NCBI RefSeq assembly: GCF_000016325.1
Contig: NC_009436.1
Coordinates: 2,914,001 to 2,978,000, forward strand
From: Enterobacter sp. 638
Lineage (GTDB): Bacteria; Pseudomonadota; Gammaproteobacteria; Enterobacterales; Enterobacteriaceae
Direction of reading: 5' to 3'
Length of the DNA: 64,000 nt
Shown: piece by piece, positions 8,397 through 16,849 of the stretch
How positions within the stretch are numbered: the stretch's first letter is position 1
Layout: each line of letters starts with the position of its first letter
Translations under genes and position numbers: made by a program
Notes under the pieces: generated by a model
The model's input: only the letters and a program-made list of their open reading frames with translations
What the model was told of the DNA's origin: nothing
Database searches by the model: none

Positions 8397-8640
8397 TATC
8401 AGTCCTTAACACAACAGAGGTCATAGCGACGTCGTAATTTGAAAAGCCGTTTCGAAACTAACTTTAAGCGCAAAATTCATCCACGGCCTTAGACAAATTC
8501 CGCTAAGCATCGACCATTTATTGTGCATATGCACGGGAGGGAGTGATACTTTTCACAAAAGGACAGAGAACTGTGAAGTGGATCGGGAGGGGAGTTTGGC
8601 TGAAATGAAATTAGGTTTCGGATTTTAACTGTGCGGTCTG
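8397..8640 (-). promoter_or_regulatory. Promoter region of the enolase/ABC operon: CRP-like site and palindromic operator candidates
   Basis: No gene is seen here. On the operon strand a near-consensus CRP site, TGTGA-N6-TCACT, lies at 8542-8557. Inside the region are perfect palindromes: GTGCATATGCAC (8523-8534), GTTTCGAAAC (8449-8458) and CGACGTCG (8427-8434). These are candidate operators for a repressor encoded elsewhere, because no regulator gene adjoins the operon. I could not place a single convincing -10/-35 pair. CRP control of a carbon-source operon would be ordinary; the operator role is inference. Confidence 0.5.
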
Positions 8641-9170
8641 ATGCCCTCACCCCAGCCCTCTCCCACAGGGAGAGGGAGAAAAGAACGCACAGGACAGCTC
8701 CCTCTCAAACGGGGAGGGAGAGAAAAGCACTGATCAGCGCCCTCTCTCCATATCAGAGGATGAGTGTGAGAGGAAAATTCAGGGAGAAAAGAACGCACAG
8801 GACAGCTCCCTCTCAAACGAGGAGGGGGAGAAAAGCACTGATCAGCGCCCTCGCACCATGGCAGAGGATGGGTGTGAGAGGAAAACTGAGGGAGAAAAGA
8901 ACGCACAGGACAGCTCCCTCTCAAACGAGGAGGGGGAGAAAAGCACTGATCAGCGCCCTCTCTCCATGGCAGAGGATGGGTGTGAGAGGAAAACTGAAGG
9001 AGAAAAGAACGCACCGAACTGCCCCCTCTCCCACGGGGAGAGTGAGAAAAACACTGAGCAGCTCCCTCTCTCCATGTCAGAGGATAAGTGTGAGAGGAAA
9101 ACTGAGGGAGAAAAGAACGCGCCGAACTGTTCCCTCTCCCACGGGGAGAGGGTTAGGGTGAGGGGAAATT
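8641..9170. repeat. Tandem array of a 108-bp unit, about four and a half copies
   Basis: The sequence GGAGAAAAGAACGCAC recurs (once with one change at its edge) at 8675, 8783, 8891, 8999 and 9107, exactly 108 bases apart. Each unit holds two related halves, both opening with GGAGAAAAG and containing CCCTCTC. Copies 2 and 3 are nearly identical; copy 4 and the partial fifth diverge. The ends form inverted repeats: the left begins CCTCACCCCAGCCCTCTCCC and the right ends with GGGAGAGGGTTAGGGTGAGG. This end sequence resembles a short dispersed palindromic element common in Enterobacter-type genomes. Because 108 is a multiple of three, several frames stay open, but no gene is implied. The array lies at the 3' end of fbaB. 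Confidence 0.9.
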
Positions 9171-10222
9171 TACGCAATCGTCACTTTGCTATCCAGATAG
9201 ACATCCTGCACGGCAGTAATCAGCTTCACGCCATCGGCCATCGTCTTTTTAAACGCTTTGCGACCGAGGATCAGCCCCATGCCGCCCGCGCGTTTGTTGA
9301 TAACCGCCGTGCGCACCGCGTCGGTTAAATCGGTTTCACCGCCCGCTGCACCGCCGGAGTTGATAAGCCCTGCCCGGCCCATATAGCAGTTCGCGAGCTG
9401 GTAGCGCACGAGATCGATAGGGTTATCGCTGGTCAGTTTGCTGTAGACGCGGTCGTCCGTGTAACCAAAATTCACCGCTTTGTAGCCGCCGTTGTTCTCG
9501 GCCATTTTCTGCTTCACGATATCCGCGCCGATGGTGGCCGCCAGATGGTTGGCCTGGCCGGTAAGATCCGCAGAAACGTGATAGTCCACGCCGTCTTTTT
9601 TGAACGCATTATTGCGCAGATACGCCCACAGCACGGTCACCATACCCAGCTCGTGCGCGCGTTCAAAGGCCGCTGAGATCTCTTCAATCTGCCGACGCGA
9701 CTGCTCAGAACCAAAGTAAATCGTCGCCCCAACCGCCACCGCGCCCATGTTGAAAGCCTGCTCCACGCTGGCGTAGAGCGTCTGGTCATATTCGGTGGGA
9801 TAACTCAGCGTCTCGTTGTGGTTCAGCTTAACGAGGAAAGGAATGCGGTGGGCGTAGCGGCGTGATACCGAAGCCAGCACGCCGTAGGTCGACGCAACAC
9901 AGTTACAGCCCGCTTCTATCGCCAGCTCTACAATGTTCTTCGGATCGAAATAGAGCGGATTCGCCGCAAAGGACGCGCCAGCAGAGTGCTCCACGCCCTG
10001 GTCAACGGGTAAAATAGACAGGTAGCCGGTTCCGCTCAGGCGTCCGGTGTTATAAAGCGTCTGCATGTTCCGCAGTACTGCCGGTGGCCGGTTGTTATCA
10101 ATCATGACGCGGTCAACGTAATCATGACCCGGCAGATAGAGCTGTTCGGCTGGAATAGTCATACAACGATGCTGTAAAAGGTTGTCGGCGTCTTTGCCAA
10201 GCAACTGCGCAATATCAGTCAT
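9170..10222 (-). CDS. fbaB: Class I fructose-bisphosphate aldolase FbaB
   Basis: FbaB is the Schiff-base, DhnA-type class I aldolase that splits or forms fructose 1,6-bisphosphate in the cytosol; in E. coli it serves mainly gluconeogenic growth. The 350 residues match E. coli FbaB almost throughout, from [13 protein letters not shown] to YLDSKVTIA. The active-site region contains [14 protein letters not shown] and [17 protein letters not shown]. The ATG at 10222 is chosen over a longer frame to 10276 because it matches the E. coli start and has a GGGAG site. The stop codon abuts the 108-bp repeat array, so 3' end formation may occur in the repeats. The E. coli neighbours yegT to yegX are missing between fbaB and thiD. 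Confidence 0.95.
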   Translation of the reverse strand: MTDIAQLLGKDADNLLQHRCMTIPAEQLYLPGHDYVDRVMIDNNRPPAVLRNMQTLYNTGRLSGTGYLSILPVDQGVEHSAGASFAANPLYFDPKNIVELAIEAGCNCVASTYGVLASVSRRYAHRIPFLVKLNHNETLSYPTEYDQTLYASVEQAFNMGAVAVGATIYFGSEQSRRQIEEISAAFERAHELGMVTVLWAYLRNNAFKKDGVDYHVSADLTGQANHLAATIGADIVKQKMAENNGGYKAVNFGYTDDRVYSKLTSDNPIDLVRYQLANCYMGRAGLINSGGAAGGETDLTDAVRTAVINKRAGGMGLILGRKAFKKTMADGVKLITAVQDVYLDSKVTIA

Positions 10223-10690
10223 AGTGATGCTCCCGTAAATTCCGACGTCATGTCGGATCGAGTGAACCAAACCCAAATTTCATGGGCAGACTAAGCCTGG
10301 TACTGACACAACAGAATTTCCACCGCCTGCGTTTTTTTTCAGCACACCGTCCTGGCGCGTTTGGTGTACATCAAAACGGTTACATTGAGCAGTTATTCCC
10401 TACAAAAGTACTTCAATGGTTTATGTGCGGCGTGTGGTTATACGACGGCGCAAACACCGGGCACGTAGCGGCGGGCTGGGGCTTTGCTGATGCAGTCACA
10501 CTGGGAAATACAGTTGCAGTGCGCGTCGTCAGTCACCGTGGGGCGACTGCGCCGACGCGCGAGGCATTACGCCTCGCACACAAAAACATATCAATCGCTT
10601 CAGCAGTCGCTGAGCGATTAACCGGGTATGCGTTTATCCCCTCTTTTTTCCCCGGCCGAAAATTCTTATCCAGAATATGCGTTCGAGGCA
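10223..10690. promoter_or_regulatory. fbaB upstream region; no gene; hairpins and a possible Cra-like site
   Basis: This 468-base stretch lies between thiD and fbaB and shows no credible gene. It would hold the fbaB promoter. Two inverted repeats are visible: GCGAGGC-ATTAC-GCCTCGC at 10559-10577, and an 11-bp stem with one bulge at 10593-10619. The left arm of the second, TCAATCGCTTCAGC (10591-10604), is close to the Cra (FruR) core TGAATCGNTTCA. Cra control of glycolytic and gluconeogenic genes is known, but the site is about 370 bases from the fbaB start, so the link is weak. The second hairpin may simply be the thiD terminator. Confidence 0.35.
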
Positions 10691-11491
10691 CTACCACCAC
10701 GCATGAAAATGGTGAACCGGGCCAATACCGTGACCGACTTCAAGGCTGTCTGCTTTTTCCAGCGCGTGCGACAGCCAAATTTTGGCCTCTTGCACCGTAT
10801 CACCCCAATTGTCATGACGCGGGCGGAGTGCAGCCAGCGCTGCCGAAAGCGTGCAGCCGGTGCCATGGGTGTTTTTGGTCATGACGCGTGGAGCGGTAAA
10901 TCGCTGGATACCTTCACGCGTGAAGAGCCAGTCCGGGCTTTCAGCATCGTCCAGATGACCGCCTTTCATCAGCACTGCCTCGCAGCCGAGCGCCAGAAGC
11001 GCGCCCCCCTGCTCTTTCATCTCTTGCTCATTGCGGGCCTGAGGCGCATCCAGCAGCGCTGCCGCCTCCGGCAGATTTGGCGTGATCAGCGCGACGTGCG
11101 GCAGAAGATGTTTTCGCAGGGTTTCGACAGCCGCAGGGGAAAGCAGCGGGTCGCCACTTTTCGCCAGCATCACCGTATCAAGCACCACGTTTTTGACGCG
11201 ATAGTGTTTGAGGCGCTCCGCGACCGCTTCAACAATATCAGTCTCGGCCAGCATGCCGATTTTGGTGGTATCAATGCGGACATCGCTGAACACAGAGTCC
11301 AGCTGGGCGCCGACAAAATCCGGTTCCACACGATACACCGACTGCACGCCGCGCGTATTTTGCGCCACCAGTGCGGTAATGACTGAGCAGCCATACGCTC
11401 CAAGGGCTGAGAAGGTTTTCAGATCCGCCTGAATCCCCGCGCCGCCGCTCGGGTCCGTGCCAGCAATGGTTAATGCGTTAATACGTCTCAT
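10691..11491 (-). CDS. thiD: Hydroxymethylpyrimidine/phosphomethylpyrimidine kinase ThiD
   Basis: ThiD phosphorylates 4-amino-5-hydroxymethyl-2-methylpyrimidine twice, giving the pyrimidine diphosphate for thiamine synthesis, in the cytosol. The 266 residues have the ribokinase-fold motifs: [20 protein letters not shown] at the N-terminus, the substrate loop [11 protein letters not shown] near residue 107, and the anion-hole motif [12 protein letters not shown] near 208. Length and sequence match E. coli ThiD. The start codon overlaps the thiM stop (ATGA), so the two are co-translated and share the upstream TPP riboswitch. Confidence 0.96.
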
Positions 11492-12258
11492 GCCTGCGCC
11501 TCCAGGTTCCAGAGCGCGTCAATAAACGCGCTGGCAAAACTTCCTGGCCCGCGGCTTTCTTTGACGGCAACGCTACCGGCTTGCTTCATAAACCCGCATG
11601 CGGCGGCAACATTGTTCAACCGGTCACCTGGCAATGAACAACTTGCCGCGACAACGGCCGAGAGCGCACAGCCTGTCCCCACGACGCGCGTCATCATCAC
11701 ATCGCCGCCAGTGATAGTCTGCGTACGTTGCCCGTCGGTGACGTAATCCACTTCGCCCGTCACAGCAACAATGGCGTGAGTTTGTCGGGCAAGAGCAATC
11801 GCGGCAGGCAATGCGCTGGAAGCGGTATCGGTGGTGTCAACGCCTCGCCCCCCCGCGCTCATACCGGCAAGCGCGAGAATTTCAGAGGCATTACCGCGTA
11901 TCGCCGCAGGTTTGAGTGAGAGGATTTGTTGGCAAAAACGGGTGCGATACGACAACGCGCCCACGGCCACGGGATCCAATGTCCAGGGCTTTCCAGCGGC
12001 CATTGCACCTTCGATTGCCCGACGCATCGCCTGCGCGCGCGGCGCGGTCAGCGTGCCAACATTGATCAGTAAGGCATCAGCCATCGCTGCAAATTGCTCT
12101 GCTTCTTCGGCTTCAATCACCATCGCGGGAGACGCGCCAAGTGCCAGCAAAACGTTGGCCGTAAAGGTTTGCACCACGTCGTTGGTCATGCAGTGTGTGA
12201 GCGGGGAACGCGTGCGGAAGTGATGTAAGGCGTGTAAATCGAGTCGGTCAGGCTGCAT
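11488..12258 (-). CDS. thiM: Hydroxyethylthiazole kinase ThiM
   Basis: ThiM phosphorylates 4-methyl-5-(2-hydroxyethyl)thiazole, salvaging the thiazole half of thiamine. The 256 residues contain the family motifs [46 protein letters not shown] and the catalytic [11 protein letters not shown] with its conserved Cys. It is slightly shorter than the 262-residue E. coli protein, mainly at the N-terminus, and its C-terminal region differs more. It is the first gene of thiM-thiD and lies just downstream of the TPP riboswitch; the riboswitch in E. coli masks the thiM ribosome binding site when TPP is bound. Confidence 0.95.
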
Positions 12259-12289
12259 GTTTCGCTCCTGCCTTGCGAGAAGAAGCGAT

Positions 12290-12386
12290 AACCTTAACAG
12301 TCACCTGACTTCCCTACGCTGGCATTATCCAGATCAGGTGGTACGGGTATTTCTCAGCCTTCACGTAGAAGGGCACCCCGAGTCAA
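12290..12386 (-). ncRNA. TPP riboswitch (THI element) of thiM-thiD
   Basis: On the minus strand the conserved TPP-aptamer blocks appear in order: the CGGGGTGC helix start (near 12380), GCTGAGA followed by ATACCC, then ACCTGATCTGGATAATGCCAG and CGTAGGGA. These are the pyrimidine-binding CUGAGA and the pyrophosphate-binding GGAUAAUGC segments of the class. The aptamer ends a few tens of bases before the thiM ATG, so control is likely at translation initiation, as in E. coli thiM. The edges are estimates. Confidence 0.93.
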
Positions 12387-12816
12387 ATTACCTAAAACTT
12401 CAGTAATATGGGCAGCGTAGAGGAAGTAATTATCGAATGCAAGCCTCCTGGACCGCTCTTTTCTGGTCATGAAAATGCTGTAAACATTTATTATTATTGG
12501 CCTATTTAGATTGAGTTATCCCCTATATATGTAGACATTTAATGTCATTGATTTTTTAGGGATAAATAATCTAAACCTAAGACCTAAACACGTATTCCAC
12601 TCTACTCAGCAGTCTATTTAAAACAAAATAAAATTAATTAAAACAACGAATTATGTGATCACACAGATAATTCTCAAGTCCCTATTCATTCGTATTTTTC
12701 GTGATCTAAATCAAATGTAAAGGGTGCGAATTACTGGATAGTTGTGCAAGGTAACTACTTCGTTTCTCTGTAAGAGACGCTATAAACTGAATGATATCCT
12801 GATAATGTGGTAGCAA
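12387..12816. promoter_or_regulatory. AT-rich intergenic region with an FNR-type site
   Basis: No gene of normal size is seen. The right side carries the thiM promoter on the minus strand. GTGATCTAAATCAA at 12701-12714 matches the FNR consensus TTGAT-N4-ATCAA at nine of ten positions, with a perfect TGAT-N4-ATCA core. A compact palindrome TGTGATCACA lies at 12654-12663; it lacks the six-base spacer of a CRP site. The FNR-type site is about 100 bases before the small open frame at 12817, so it could drive a rightward transcript under oxygen limitation. The strong AT bias also suits H-NS binding, which I cannot test. Confidence 0.4.
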
Positions 12817-12939
12817 ATGTTAAAGCTTATTATTGCCTCGGCAATCGTATCAATATCCCTTGTCTCCACAGGGGTTTTCATCGGTGTGATATATAAAAAC
12901 ACGGTTATCAGCATGGCTGGCAATTGCATAAATGAATAA
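12817..12939 (+). CDS. Possible 40-residue membrane peptide
   Basis: This is a short open frame beginning MLKLIIASAIVSISL, with one hydrophobic segment (about residues 3-29) and a short polar tail ending CINE. I do not recognise it. Supporting points are the single clean transmembrane segment and an FNR-type site about 100 bases upstream. Against it are a weak ribosome binding site (GTGG at about 12807-12810) and the chance that an AT-rich region yields such a frame by accident. A longer relative could have been cut here, since the DNA around it is unlike the core genes. Confidence 0.35.
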   Translation: MLKLIIASAIVSISLVSTGVFIGVIYKNTVISMAGNCINE

Positions 12940-13075
12940 CTGAAATTTTATTATTTTGTCATCTGAAAAATGAATATTTCACTTAGCGTGTTTCGCCAAT
13001 ATAAATAACCTGCAAACAGCCAGGTTATTCCGCAGTATCGTTTGATAAAAAAATAAATAATATTAGGGTCAATGA

Positions 13076-13579
13076 ATGAAGACGATGATGTTAGCTGTTT
13101 TGGTCTGCGCCGCGGTGCTTTCAGGTTGTACGACAGAATCGCAACGTATTGCCAATTGCACAAACACCGGCGTCAGCCTGGATACGTGTTATAAAGTTGA
13201 GCATGATAATCAAAATGTTAACCGCGCGGCAGCACTCCAGAATGCGTACACACGTTCAGATGAATACGCAAAGCAATACGATAATAAGCATCATCATCAT
13301 GGTGTTGAACAACATGCACAGGCCGCACACGTTGCCGATCCGCTACGTGAAGCGTCATTCTCGGCAAACGGTATTAAGGCCACGGTCAGCAATGGTTTCT
13401 TTACTGCCACCATTAACGGCAAAAAAGCCACAGTAAAACGTTTCAATGCCAATGCCTACGAAATTAAAGGCGCGGGATATGTTCTTTCTATTACCCTTGA
13501 TGAAAACGAAATTACAGACGCGTCATGGAATAAAACCCATGGCAGAGACAATGGATTACTTCAGGTCGTTCAGAAGTAA
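13076..13579 (+). CDS. His-rich putative lipoprotein, unrecognised family
   Basis: The 167-residue product begins with a lipoprotein signal peptide and the lipobox LSGC, so Cys18 is probably lipidated and the protein anchored to a membrane facing the periplasm. A low-complexity charged middle contains KHHHHGVEQHAQAAH (near residues 72-86), which could bind a divalent metal. The C-terminal part (about 90-167) alternates small and polar residues in a beta-rich pattern (NGFFTATINGKKATVKRF), suggesting a small folded domain. I do not recognise it as a named gene. It is followed by a good terminator, so it is transcribed alone. Its place is near where rcnA/rcnR lie in E. coli, but that is only position. 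Confidence 0.75.
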   Translation: MKTMMLAVLVCAAVLSGCTTESQRIANCTNTGVSLDTCYKVEHDNQNVNRAAALQNAYTRSDEYAKQYDNKHHHHGVEQHAQAAHVADPLREASFSANGIKATVSNGFFTATINGKKATVKRFNANAYEIKGAGYVLSITLDENEITDASWNKTHGRDNGLLQVVQK

Positions 13580-13585
13580 CGCATG

Positions 13586-13608
13586 GGCGGCTGAAAAGTC
13601 GCCTTTTT
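13586..13608 (+). terminator. Rho-independent terminator of the lipoprotein gene
   Basis: A seven-pair stem (GGCGGCT with AGTCGCC, one G-U pair) closes a GAAA tetraloop and is followed directly by five T residues. It starts seven bases after the lipoprotein stop codon and separates it from dat. Confidence 0.85.
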
Positions 13609-13865
13609 CGATTTCATCAGCGCGGCTTTTGAGTATATAAATCGGTGAGATTTTTTTCTGTGTTTTGACACAGTAAAACCACAGTAAAAACATTGTGTTA
13701 CTCCCCCTTCCCCAACACCTTTACATTGTAACAAAACAGTAAACAAATTAACCATTGAGCCACGCGCCAAAAGGCTCTATATTGGCCGCGTTTTTTACCT
13801 GACCCATCCTTAACTAACTATTTATTCAATCGAGGCGTATAAACAGCCTCGGTTGTAGGAGTGAT

Positions 13866-15242
13866 ATGATGACGGATAAAGTCCGTATTGACACTGTAGA
13901 TGCCCATAAAAGCAACGAAACCTATCTGGCCCGTCAGGCCGAGTTTGAATCGAACGTCAGGAGTTATCCTCGCAAGCTGCCTTTAGCAATTACTAAAGCA
14001 GACGGCGTATGGATTACCGATGCAGATAATAAAGAATACCTTGACTGTCTTGCAGGCGCTGGCACCCTCGCGCTTGGCCATAACCATCCTGATGTGCTGA
14101 AAAGCATCCAAAATGTCATTACCAGCGGCTTGCCGTTACATACACTGGATCTGACTACTCCGTTGAAAGACGAGTTTTCTGAATACCTGCTCTCCCTACT
14201 CCCAGGCCAGGGTAAAGAATATTGCCTGCAGTTCACCGGCCCATCTGGCGCTGACGCCGTTGAAGCCGCGCTGAAACTGGCGAAAAAAGTGACCGGCCGC
14301 AGCAGCATTATTAGTTTCTCCGGCGGCTATCACGGCATGACCCACGGCGCGCTGTCCGTGACAGGTAACTTGTCACCGAAAGAAGCGGTCGATAACATGA
14401 TGCCAGAAGTGCAGTTCATGCCTTATCCGCACCAGTACCGCTGCCCGTTGGGGATTGGCGGTGACGCGGGCGTGAAAGCGCTGACTTACTATTTCGATAA
14501 CCTGATCAACGACGTTGAAAGCGGCGTGCGTAAACCTGCGGCCGTGATTCTGGAAGCCGTTCAGGGTGAAGGCGGCGTGAACCCGGCTCCGGCTGAGTGG
14601 CTGCAACGCATCCGTAAAGTGACTCAGGAACACGGCATTCTGCTGATCCTCGATGAAGTTCAGGCGGGCTTTGCTCGTACTGGTAAGTTCTTTGCTTTCG
14701 AACACGCCGGTATTGAGCCAGATATCATCGTCATGTCTAAAGCAGTCGGTGGCGGTCTGCCATTGGCCGTTCTCGGTATTAAAAAGCAGTTTGATGCCTG
14801 GGCGCCAGGTCATCATACCGGTACTTTCCGTGGTAACCAGCTGGCGATGGCGACCGGTCTGACGACGCTGAAAATCCTGAAAGACCAGAACATTGCCGAC
14901 AAAGTGGCTGCACAGGGCGAGTGGCTGAAAGGCCAACTGGTTGAATTGCAGAAACGCTATCCGGTTATCGGCCACGTACGCGGTTTAGGCTTGATGATCG
15001 GTATTGAGATCGTGAAACCACACGAAGCGCCTGACCATATGGGCAGCTTCCCGGGCGATGGCGAGTTGTCTGCTCTGATCCAGAAAAAATGCTTCGAAGC
15101 CGGTTTGATTCTGGAACGTGGTGGCCGCGATGGCGTCGTGCTGCGTCTGCTGCCGTCTCTGCTTATCAGCGAGCAAGAGCTGAAAGTCTTCCTGGATAAA
15201 TTTGAGCAGGCCCTGCTTGCTGCGGGCGTTCGCCCCGCGTAA
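13866..15242 (+). CDS. dat: L-2,4-diaminobutyrate:2-oxoglutarate aminotransferase
   Basis: Dat makes L-2,4-diaminobutyrate from aspartate semialdehyde and glutamate, the first step to 1,3-diaminopropane. The 458-residue product is a class III aminotransferase: [17 protein letters not shown] (phosphate-binding region) near 120-136, [27 protein letters not shown] with the cofactor Asp, and the PLP lysine in [14 protein letters not shown]. The ATG at 13866 follows an AGGAGTG site; a second ATG is the next codon. Immediately downstream lies the decarboxylase, 18 bases away, which settles the pathway. Upstream a TTGACA (13665-13670) may be the -35 of its promoter. Confidence 0.94.
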   Translation: MMTDKVRIDTVDAHKSNETYLARQAEFESNVRSYPRKLPLAITKADGVWITDADNKEYLDCLAGAGTLALGHNHPDVLKSIQNVITSGLPLHTLDLTTPLKDEFSEYLLSLLPGQGKEYCLQFTGPSGADAVEAALKLAKKVTGRSSIISFSGGYHGMTHGALSVTGNLSPKEAVDNMMPEVQFMPYPHQYRCPLGIGGDAGVKALTYYFDNLINDVESGVRKPAAVILEAVQGEGGVNPAPAEWLQRIRKVTQEHGILLILDEVQAGFARTGKFFAFEHAGIEPDIIVMSKAVGGGLPLAVLGIKKQFDAWAPGHHTGTFRGNQLAMATGLTTLKILKDQNIADKVAAQGEWLKGQLVELQKRYPVIGHVRGLGLMIGIEIVKPHEAPDHMGSFPGDGELSALIQKKCFEAGLILERGGRDGVVLRLLPSLLISEQELKVFLDKFEQALLAAGVRPA

Positions 15243-15260
15243 ACGGAGTTAGTGAATACG

Positions 15261-16727
15261 ATGTCTGATTCAAACCCAATTCTGTCCTCGTCGGCACAGA
15301 GCATCGAAGCCTATCAGCAGGCTATCGAGCAAAGCTCTCAGGCGGTGATGCAGTGGCTACAGCAGTCTGAAATGTATCAGGGGAAAAGCGTTGCCGAACT
15401 GCGCGACAATATTTCCCTGAATTTTGGGCAAAAAGGTCTCGGCAACGAAGCGGCTATCGCGCGTGCTGTTGAGTATTTCCTGAAAGACAGTCTGTCAGTG
15501 CACCATCCGCAGTGCGTAGCGCATCTGCATTGCCCAAGTCTGGTAGTCAGCCAGGCGGCGGAAGTGCTGATTAACGCCACTAACCAGAGCATGGATTCCT
15601 GGGACCAGAGTCCTTCAGCGACCATTATTGAAATGAAGCTGATCGACTGGCTGCGTACCCGTGTTGGCTATCAGTCCGGCGATGCAGGCGTATTTACCAG
15701 CGGCGGAACCCAGAGCAATCTGATGGGGCTGATGCTGGCACGCGATGCCTTCTTTGCGGCCAAAGGTCATTCGATCCAGCAGGACGGTTTGGTTGGCGAT
15801 CTGCGCAAAATCCGCGTGCTGTGTTCTGAAAATGCACACTTCTCGGTGCAGAAGAATATGGCCCTGTTGGGTCTGGGCTATCAGTCTGTCATCCAGGTGA
15901 AAACCGACGATTGTTCACGTATGGATCTGACCGATCTGGCCGCAAAAATTGCGCACTGCAATGCTAACGGCGAGCAGATTCTGGCAATCGTGGCAACAGC
16001 GGGTACTACCGATGCGGGCGCGATTGATCCACTGCGCGCAATTGCTGAGATGGCTGCAGAACAGCAGATTTGGGTGCATGTCGATGCGGCATGGGGCGGC
16101 GCGCTGCTGATGTCCGAAAAGTACCGTGATTATCTGGACGGCATTGAGCTGGTGGATTCCATCACTCTGGACTTCCACAAGCAGTTCTTCCAGACCATCA
16201 GCTGCGGTGCGTTTTTGCTGAAGGAAGCGCGTCACTATGAGCTGATGCGTTACCAGGCGGCATACCTGAACTCTGAGTTCGACGAAGAGCAAGGCGTACC
16301 GAATTTGGTGTCCAAATCATTACAGACCACGCGTCGCTTTGATGCGCTGAAACTGTGGATGAGCCTGGAAGCGTTAGGTCAGGAGCAGTATGCCGCGATT
16401 ATCGATCATGGCGTTACGCTGGCACAGGAAGTGGCTGTGTATGTGCAGAACCAAAATGCACTGGAACTGGTCATGCAGCCGCAGCTGGCGAGCGTGCTGT
16501 TCCGCTTCCGTCCCGAGCACGATCTGAATGATGCGGCTATTGCATTGCTGAATCAGAAAATTGGTGATGCGCTATTGGATTCTGGTCGTGCAAACGTCGG
16601 GGTGACCGAGCACAACGGTGTGACTTGCCTGAAGCTAACTCTGCTGAATCCAACGGTAACGCTGGATGATGTCAAAGTGCTGCTTTCACTGGTAGAACGC
16701 ACTGCGCTAGAAATCCTGGCAAGATAA
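15261..16727 (+). CDS. ddc: L-2,4-diaminobutyrate decarboxylase
   Basis: Ddc decarboxylates L-2,4-diaminobutyrate to 1,3-diaminopropane. It is a 488-residue group II, PLP-dependent decarboxylase: GVFTSGGTQSNLMGL near residue 150, VHVDAAWGGALL with the cofactor Asp, and the PLP lysine in LDFHKQFFQ. The ATG at 15261 is preferred to the GTG at 15252 because the GGAG site at 15245-15248 is about a dozen bases before the ATG but too close to the GTG. It forms an operon with dat. 1,3-Diaminopropane is a known polyamine product in Enterobacter and Acinetobacter and can feed siderophore synthesis, though no such genes are in the window. Confidence 0.94.
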   Translation: MSDSNPILSSSAQSIEAYQQAIEQSSQAVMQWLQQSEMYQGKSVAELRDNISLNFGQKGLGNEAAIARAVEYFLKDSLSVHHPQCVAHLHCPSLVVSQAAEVLINATNQSMDSWDQSPSATIIEMKLIDWLRTRVGYQSGDAGVFTSGGTQSNLMGLMLARDAFFAAKGHSIQQDGLVGDLRKIRVLCSENAHFSVQKNMALLGLGYQSVIQVKTDDCSRMDLTDLAAKIAHCNANGEQILAIVATAGTTDAGAIDPLRAIAEMAAEQQIWVHVDAAWGGALLMSEKYRDYLDGIELVDSITLDFHKQFFQTISCGAFLLKEARHYELMRYQAAYLNSEFDEEQGVPNLVSKSLQTTRRFDALKLWMSLEALGQEQYAAIIDHGVTLAQEVAVYVQNQNALELVMQPQLASVLFRFRPEHDLNDAAIALLNQKIGDALLDSGRANVGVTEHNGVTCLKLTLLNPTVTLDDVKVLLSLVERTALEILAR

Positions 16728-16733
16728 TCTTGC

Positions 16734-16765
16734 TTGTGCCCCTCTTCTCGTGGAGAGGGGCACAA
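16734..16765 (+). terminator. Strong hairpin after ddc, probable terminator or dispersed palindrome
   Basis: A perfect 12-pair stem (TTGTGCCCCTCT with its complement) has an eight-base loop. No T-tract follows on either strand, so classical termination is doubtful. The CCCCTCT...AGAGGGG core resembles the palindromes at 40515 and within the array at 8641-9170, so it may be another copy of that dispersed element sitting between ddc and the oppositely oriented etk-like gene. Confidence 0.55.
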
Positions 16766-16849
16766 TAATAGTCAATCGAAAGTCCCGTCTACCCGCATTC
16801 CGACGCTGAAAATTTCCCGCCCGCTGGCTCAGAACACGTCATTCATTTT

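Noticed and set aside
8641..9161. Long open frames on both strands across the repeat array
   Set aside because: They exist because the 108-bp unit is a multiple of three. The peptides are low-complexity repeats of the palindrome and there is no ribosome binding site or codon bias.
8641..9170. Possible CRISPR array
   Set aside because: Repeats abut at 108 bases without unique spacers, and no cas genes are in the window.
10282..10884. Plus-strand open frame of 200 codons upstream of and inside thiD
   Set aside because: Its 3' third runs through thiD in antisense, the product has no recognisable domain, and no ribosome binding site precedes it.
12654..12663. TGTGATCACA as a CRP site
   Set aside because: The two half sites abut with no six-base spacer, so CRP would not bind in the normal way.
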